DNA from: Candidatus Nealsonbacteria bacterium RIFCSPHIGHO2_02_FULL_43_13 | Lineage (GTDB): Bacteria > Patescibacteriota > Minisyncoccia > Minisyncoccales > MHMH01 | Assembly (NCBI GenBank): GCA_001819295.1 | Contig: MHMD01000027.1 | Coordinates: 1-16,126 of the forward strand | Direction of reading: 5' to 3' | Length of the DNA: 16,126 nucleotides | Shown here: piece after piece, positions 12,690 through 16,126 of the stretch | Numbering within the stretch: position 1 is the first letter of the stretch | Layout: the number at the start of each line of letters is the position of its first letter | Notes under the pieces: generated by a model | Told to the model about the DNA's origin: nothing | What the model saw: the letters and a program-made list of their open reading frames with translations, nothing else | The model's database searches: none | Position numbers and translations under genes: made by a program

Positions 12690-13889
12690 TTATTTAATGA
12701 TCTTAGTCACAATTCCAGCGCCCACGGTCTTGCCACCCTCTCTGATAGCGAATCTTTGTTGAGCCTCCAGAGCCACCGGAACAATCAATTTAACATTTAA
12801 ATTAACCGTGTCTCCGGGCATAACCATTTCCGTGCCTGCGGGCAAGGTTACGTCTCCGGTCACATCGGTTGTTCTGATATAAAACTGAGGTTTATAGCCA
12901 GGGAAGAACGGCGTATGTCGGCCTCCTTCTTCTTTAGTTAAGACGTAGATTTCGCCTTCAAATTCGGTGTGAGGCGTGACTGATCCGGGCTTGGCTAAAA
13001 CTTGGCCGCGCTCCACATCTTCTTTTTTCAAACCTCGGAGTAAAATACCAACGTTGTCTCCGGCTCGGCCTTCGTCCAAAATCTTATTAAACATTTCCAC
13101 GCTGACCGCCGTAGTTTTCATCGTCGGCTTAATGCCGATTAATTCAACCTCTTCGTTGGATTTGACAATTCCCCTTTCAATTCGGCCGGTAGCCACCGTG
13201 CCCCTGCCTTCAATTGAGAAGACGTCTTCCACGGCCATTAAAAAAGGTTTGTCGATTTCTCTGGTCGGTTCAGGAATGAACTCATCAACCGCTTTCATAA
13301 GATCCAAAATAGGCTTCACTGCCGGATCATCAATAGATTTGGCTTCTAGGGCTTTTAAGGCCGAACCGCGGATGATGGGAGTCGTATCTCCGGGAAATTT
13401 GTATTTGTTCAAAAGTTCTCTGACCTCTGATTCAACCAAATCGATGATTTCCGGATCGTCAACGGCATCGCATTTGTTCAAAAACACCACAATCGAAGGA
13501 AGTCCTACTTGGTGAGCCAGCAAAATGTGCTCTCTTGTTTGAGGCATCGGGCCATCGGGAGCTGAAACCACCAAAATACCGCCATCCATTTGCGCGGCTC
13601 CGGTAATCATGTTTTTGATGTAGTCCGCGTGTCCGGGGCAATCAATATGGGCGTAGTGGCGCTTATCGGTTTCGTACTCAATATGAGTTACAGTAATAGT
13701 GAGCCCTCTCGCCTTCTCTTCCGGAGAGGCATTAATATCATCAACCGACCACTCTTTAGTGGCGTTGCCTTTTAAATTTAAAACGTGGGTAATCGCCGCA
13801 GTGGTGGTAGTTTTGCCATGAGCGACATGGCCAATTGTACCAATGTTGACGTGGGGTTTGCCCCTGACAAATTTTTCTTTCTCAGCCAT
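12690..13889 (-). CDS. tuf: Elongation factor Tu, with altered P-loop
   Basis: EF-Tu delivers aminoacyl-tRNA to the ribosome as a GTPase. This 399-aa protein has RGLTIT (61-66, switch I Thr64), DCPGH (83-87, catalytic His87), NKCD (138-141) and SAL (176-178). It also has the domain [15 protein letters not shown] and the domain [19 protein letters not shown] and [13 protein letters not shown] stretches. Its P-loop reads GHVAHGKT (20-27), so the almost universal Asp (E. coli Asp21) is Ala23. In structures of translational GTPases that Asp coordinates a monovalent cation next to the nucleotide. The remaining motifs are intact, so the protein is expected to be active. It is transcribed from its own promoter at 13940-13968 and precedes rpsJ. 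Confidence 0.98.
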   Translation of the reverse strand: MAEKEKFVRGKPHVNIGTIGHVAHGKTTTTAAITHVLNLKGNATKEWSVDDINASPEEKARGLTITVTHIEYETDKRHYAHIDCPGHADYIKNMITGAAQMDGGILVVSAPDGPMPQTREHILLAHQVGLPSIVVFLNKCDAVDDPEIIDLVESEVRELLNKYKFPGDTTPIIRGSALKALEAKSIDDPAVKPILDLMKAVDEFIPEPTREIDKPFLMAVEDVFSIEGRGTVATGRIERGIVKSNEEVELIGIKPTMKTTAVSVEMFNKILDEGRAGDNVGILLRGLKKEDVERGQVLAKPGSVTPHTEFEGEIYVLTKEEGGRHTPFFPGYKPQFYIRTTDVTGDVTLPAGTEMVMPGDTVNLNVKLIVPVALEAQQRFAIREGGKTVGAGIVTKIIK

Positions 13890-13939
13890 AGGTTTGTTTT
13901 ATGCTTTTTTAATTAATTATTATTTGTTAACTAAGTACT

Positions 13940-13968
13940 ATCTTAGTCAAATTACGGGAAAGTGTCAA
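13940..13968 (-). promoter_or_regulatory. Promoter of tuf-rpsJ
   Basis: TTGACA (13963-13968) and TAAGAT (13940-13945) are 17 bp apart on the minus strand, giving a leader of about 45 nt before tuf. A small inverted repeat, ACTAAG/CTTAGT with a 6-nt loop (13930-13947), overlaps the -10. Confidence 0.72.
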
Positions 13969-13970
13969 TA

Positions 13971-14183
13971 CTAAAACGGCAAGTCTTCAATCTTGAGCTC
14001 TTCCTGCGACAACTCTGGCGGCAGGGGCTTAGGCTCTTTTTCTTTAGCTTTGACTTCTGGTCTTGCCCTTCCTTTCTTATAATCAGCAAAGGAGGTCACC
14101 ACTATCACGGGCTCGCCGTTTTCTACGATGATGACTTTGCCGCCGTCTTCTTCGATTATTTTTTTGATTTCGTTCAGGTCCAC
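13971..14183 (-). CDS. Small Phd/YefM-like protein between fusA and tuf
   Basis: This 70-aa ORF starts at GTG and ends just before the tuf promoter. Residues 14-37 (GGKVIIVENGEPVIVVTSFADYKK) resemble the beta-strand and NGxPV..V.S..DY pattern of Phd/YefM antitoxins, which have a DNA-binding fold. The C-terminal half is a proline- and lysine-rich linker ending EELKIEDLPF. That acidic-hydrophobic tip looks like the C-terminal tip of single-stranded DNA-binding proteins. No toxin gene accompanies it. The start is the first possible codon after an in-frame stop, there is no clear Shine-Dalgarno, and a palindrome lies just upstream. I cannot name a function. It is more likely a small conserved host protein than part of a toxin-antitoxin pair. 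Confidence 0.6.
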   Translation of the reverse strand: MDLNEIKKIIEEDGGKVIIVENGEPVIVVTSFADYKKGRARPEVKAKEKEPKPLPPELSQEELKIEDLPF

Positions 14184-14192
14184 GGATGTATG

Positions 14193-14233
14193 GATTTACG
14201 AAATCCAACAGATATGATGGGATTTCGTAAATC
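14193..14233. repeat. 14-bp inverted repeat, REP-like palindrome B
   Basis: Perfect 14-nt arms (gatttacgaaatcc at 14193-14206 and its complement at 14220-14233) flank a 13-nt loop. It shares the ttacgaaatcc core with the 19-bp palindrome at 9010-9052. It lies between the fusA stop and the small Phd-like ORF and has no T-run after it. Confidence 0.8.
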
Positions 14234-14242
14234 AATTAATAA

Positions 14243-16126
14243 TTATTTACGTTTGCCTTCGACGATTTCTTGGGCGATGTTCTGGGGAACTTCGGCGTAA
14301 TGATCAAACTCCATGGTAAACGTTCCTCGACCTTGGCTCGCTGAACGGATGGCTGTCGCATACCCGAACATTTCCGACAAAGGTACTTTGGAATTAATAA
14401 CTTTGAGTCCCCCCACCCTATCTTTAGTCTCTTCAATCTTGCCTCTCCGCGAAGATAAATCTCCAATAGCATCGCCAAAATATTCTTCAGGCACCAACAC
14501 TTCCAATTTCATAATGGGTTCTAACAGAATGGGTTTCGCTTTTTTACAAGCCGCTTGAAAGGCCATGGCGCCGGCCAGTTTGAAAGCAATTTCCGAAGAA
14601 TCAACTTCGTGATAAGAACCGTCGTATAAGGTCGCTTCAATATCAATCATTTGATAACCGGCCACGATTCCCTTATCCATGGATTCTTTAACTCCTTTTT
14701 CCGTAGCCGGAATGTATTCTTGAGGAATAATGCCTCCCTTGATTTCATTAACAAACTCAAAACCCTGGCCTCTTTCTTTGGGCTTAACCCTCAACCAAAC
14801 ATGGCCATATTGTCCCTTGCCGCCGGACTGCTTGATATATTTGCCTTCGGCTTCGGCCTCCTGCTTAATGGTTTCTTTGTAAGCAACTTGAGGCTGGCCG
14901 ACATTGACGTCAACCTTAAACTCTCTTTTCATTCTATCGATAATGATTTCCAAATGCAACTCTCCCATGCCCGAGATAATCATCTCGCCGGTTTCCTGAT
15001 CACTCTTCATTTTGAAGGTGGGATCTTCTTCGGCTAATTTCTTAAGAGCTGAGCCCATTTTTTCCTGGTCGGCTTTGGTCTTGGGTTCAATTTTAATGCC
15101 GATAACCGGTTCCGGAAACACGATTTTTTCCAGGATAATCGGATTCGCTTCATCGCATAAAGTATTGCCCGTAACCGTATTTTTTAGACCGACGGTTGCC
15201 AAAATATCGCCGGACAACCCTTCTTCCAGGTCTTGCCTTTCATCGGCGTGCATTCTTAAAATACGGCCGATTCTTTCTCTTTCTCCGGTAATCGAATTCA
15301 AAACATACGACCCTCGGACCAATCTGCCGGAATAAATCCTAAAAAAAGTTAAAGTTCCCACAAAAGGATCGGTCATAATTTTGAAAGCCAGAGCCGCAAA
15401 GGGTTCGGTGTCTAAGGGCTTTCTTTCAACGGGCTCGCCGGTCTTAAGATCAATACCTTTAACGGGCGGCAAATCAAGAGGATTAGGTAAATACAAAACC
15501 GCGGCATCAATTAACGGCTGAACTCCGATTCTTTTGAATAACGAGCCGAAAAAAACCGGAAAGATTTTACAGGCGATAGTTGCCCTTCTCAAACCCTTTC
15601 TCAATTCTTCCAGAGTCAATTCTTCTCCGCTCAAATATTTTTCAATTAAGGTGTCGTCTTCGGCCGCAATTTTTTCCACTAATTTAGCTCTCCACGTTTT
15701 GGCTTTTTCGAGCAAATCGCCCGCAGGATCTTCTTCTTTTAAAATTTCGCCTTCTACGCCTTCGAATTTCAAAACTTTCATCCTTAAAAGATCAACCACT
15801 CCGCAGAAACCGTCTTCTTCGCCAATGGGGATTTGGGCGGGCACAGCCAGAGGCGTCAATCTTTTTTTGATAGAATCAAGGACTAATTCGAAATTAGCGC
15901 CCATTTTATCCATTTTATTGATAAAACAAACTCTCGGAACGTTAAAATTGTCGGCTTGCCGCCAAACAGTTTCGGATTGGGACTGAACTCCCGCTCCCCC
16001 GTCAAAAACCACGATAGCTCCATCCAAAACTCTTAACGAGCGCTGAACTTCCGCCGTAAAATCAATATGGCCCGGAGTATCAATAATATTAATTTGGTAG
16101 CTTTCGTTATCCACTTTCCAATAAGT
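14243..16126 (-). CDS. fusA: Elongation factor G (5' end missing)
   Basis: EF-G drives tRNA-mRNA translocation with GTP hydrolysis and helps recycle ribosomes. The gene runs off the right edge. The 627 visible residues begin in the G domain just before DTPGH (16-20), with TYWK matching the family TTCFW region, so the P-loop and most of switch I lie outside. NKMD follows, then domain II, and the domain III stretch [18 protein letters not shown]. The domain IV segments are [16 protein letters not shown] and [18 protein letters not shown], and the domain V end is [30 protein letters not shown]. An internal GTG at 16114 should not be taken as the start. Downstream lie palindrome B, the small Phd-like ORF and tuf, the usual str-operon neighbours. 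Confidence 0.98.
   Translation of the reverse strand, partial: TYWKVDNESYQINIIDTPGHIDFTAEVQRSLRVLDGAIVVFDGGAGVQSQSETVWRQADNFNVPRVCFINKMDKMGANFELVLDSIKKRLTPLAVPAQIPIGEEDGFCGVVDLLRMKVLKFEGVEGEILKEEDPAGDLLEKAKTWRAKLVEKIAAEDDTLIEKYLSGEELTLEELRKGLRRATIACKIFPVFFGSLFKRIGVQPLIDAAVLYLPNPLDLPPVKGIDLKTGEPVERKPLDTEPFAALAFKIMTDPFVGTLTFFRIYSGRLVRGSYVLNSITGERERIGRILRMHADERQDLEEGLSGDILATVGLKNTVTGNTLCDEANPIILEKIVFPEPVIGIKIEPKTKADQEKMGSALKKLAEEDPTFKMKSDQETGEMIISGMGELHLEIIIDRMKREFKVDVNVGQPQVAYKETIKQEAEAEGKYIKQSGGKGQYGHVWLRVKPKERGQGFEFVNEIKGGIIPQEYIPATEKGVKESMDKGIVAGYQMIDIEATLYDGSYHEVDSSEIAFKLAGAMAFQAACKKAKPILLEPIMKLEVLVPEEYFGDAIGDLSSRRGKIEETKDRVGGLKVINSKVPLSEMFGYATAIRSASQGRGTFTMEFDHYAEVPQNIAQEIVEGKRK

Noticed and set aside
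1..16126. UGA read as an amino acid, as in some CPR lineages
   Set aside because: Reading frames end at TGA in the 78-aa and 95-aa ORFs, and no conserved gene contains an internal TGA.
1..16126. CRISPR array, tRNA, rRNA, complete insertion sequence
   Set aside because: No spaced direct repeats, no cloverleaf-like segments and no transposase reading frame were found on either strand.

Overview
The window is almost entirely one bacterial ribosomal-protein locus, read on the minus strand. In transcription order (right to left) it runs: fusA (5' end cut off), a small Phd-like ORF, tuf, rpsJ, a 1.6 kb block of small accessory genes, then rplC-rplD-rplW-rplB-rpsS-rplV-rpsC-rplP-rpmC-rpsQ-rplN-rplX-rplE-rpsN-rpsH-rplF-rplR-rpsE-rplO-secY-adk, and a second P-loop kinase cut by the left edge. 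The merged str/S10/spc order, the zinc-type S14, moderate GC with AT-rich spacers, very tight packing with many 11-20 nt overlaps, and the absence of rpmD (L30) between rpsE and rplO all point to Candidate Phyla Radiation / Patescibacteria, probably a Parcubacteria-type lineage. The L30 loss is the strongest clue. TGA is used as stop, so this is not a lineage that reads UGA as glycine.

Right part (12343-16126): EF-G, a 70-residue ORF with a Phd/YefM-like stretch, EF-Tu from its own consensus promoter, and S10. EF-Tu carries an unusual Asp to Ala change in its P-loop.

Middle (10717-12342): S10 is separated from L3 by a stack of small independent transcription units. These are a 95-aa charged, probably coiled-coil protein, a RelB/RelE-type toxin-antitoxin pair, and a 78-aa unknown protein with a hydrophobic segment. 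Each has its own promoter, usually directly after the previous unit's terminator. Just after the toxin gene lies an exact copy, at the protein level, of the last seven codons and stop of rpsJ, with only synonymous differences. It looks like a scar of insertion or recombination at the 3' end of rpsJ.

The rplC unit restarts from a consensus promoter. Its leader of about 94 nt can fold either as a terminator next to the rplC start or as an overlapping alternative hairpin, which is the layout of a transcription attenuator.

Left part (1-10716): the S10/spc core genes in the usual order, interrupted only by a long palindrome between rplW and rplB. A related palindrome lies after fusA. The run ends with SecY, a divergent adenylate kinase, and a CoaE/UPF0200-like kinase fragment. 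Together the genes supply ribosome assembly, elongation, membrane insertion and adenine nucleotide balance.
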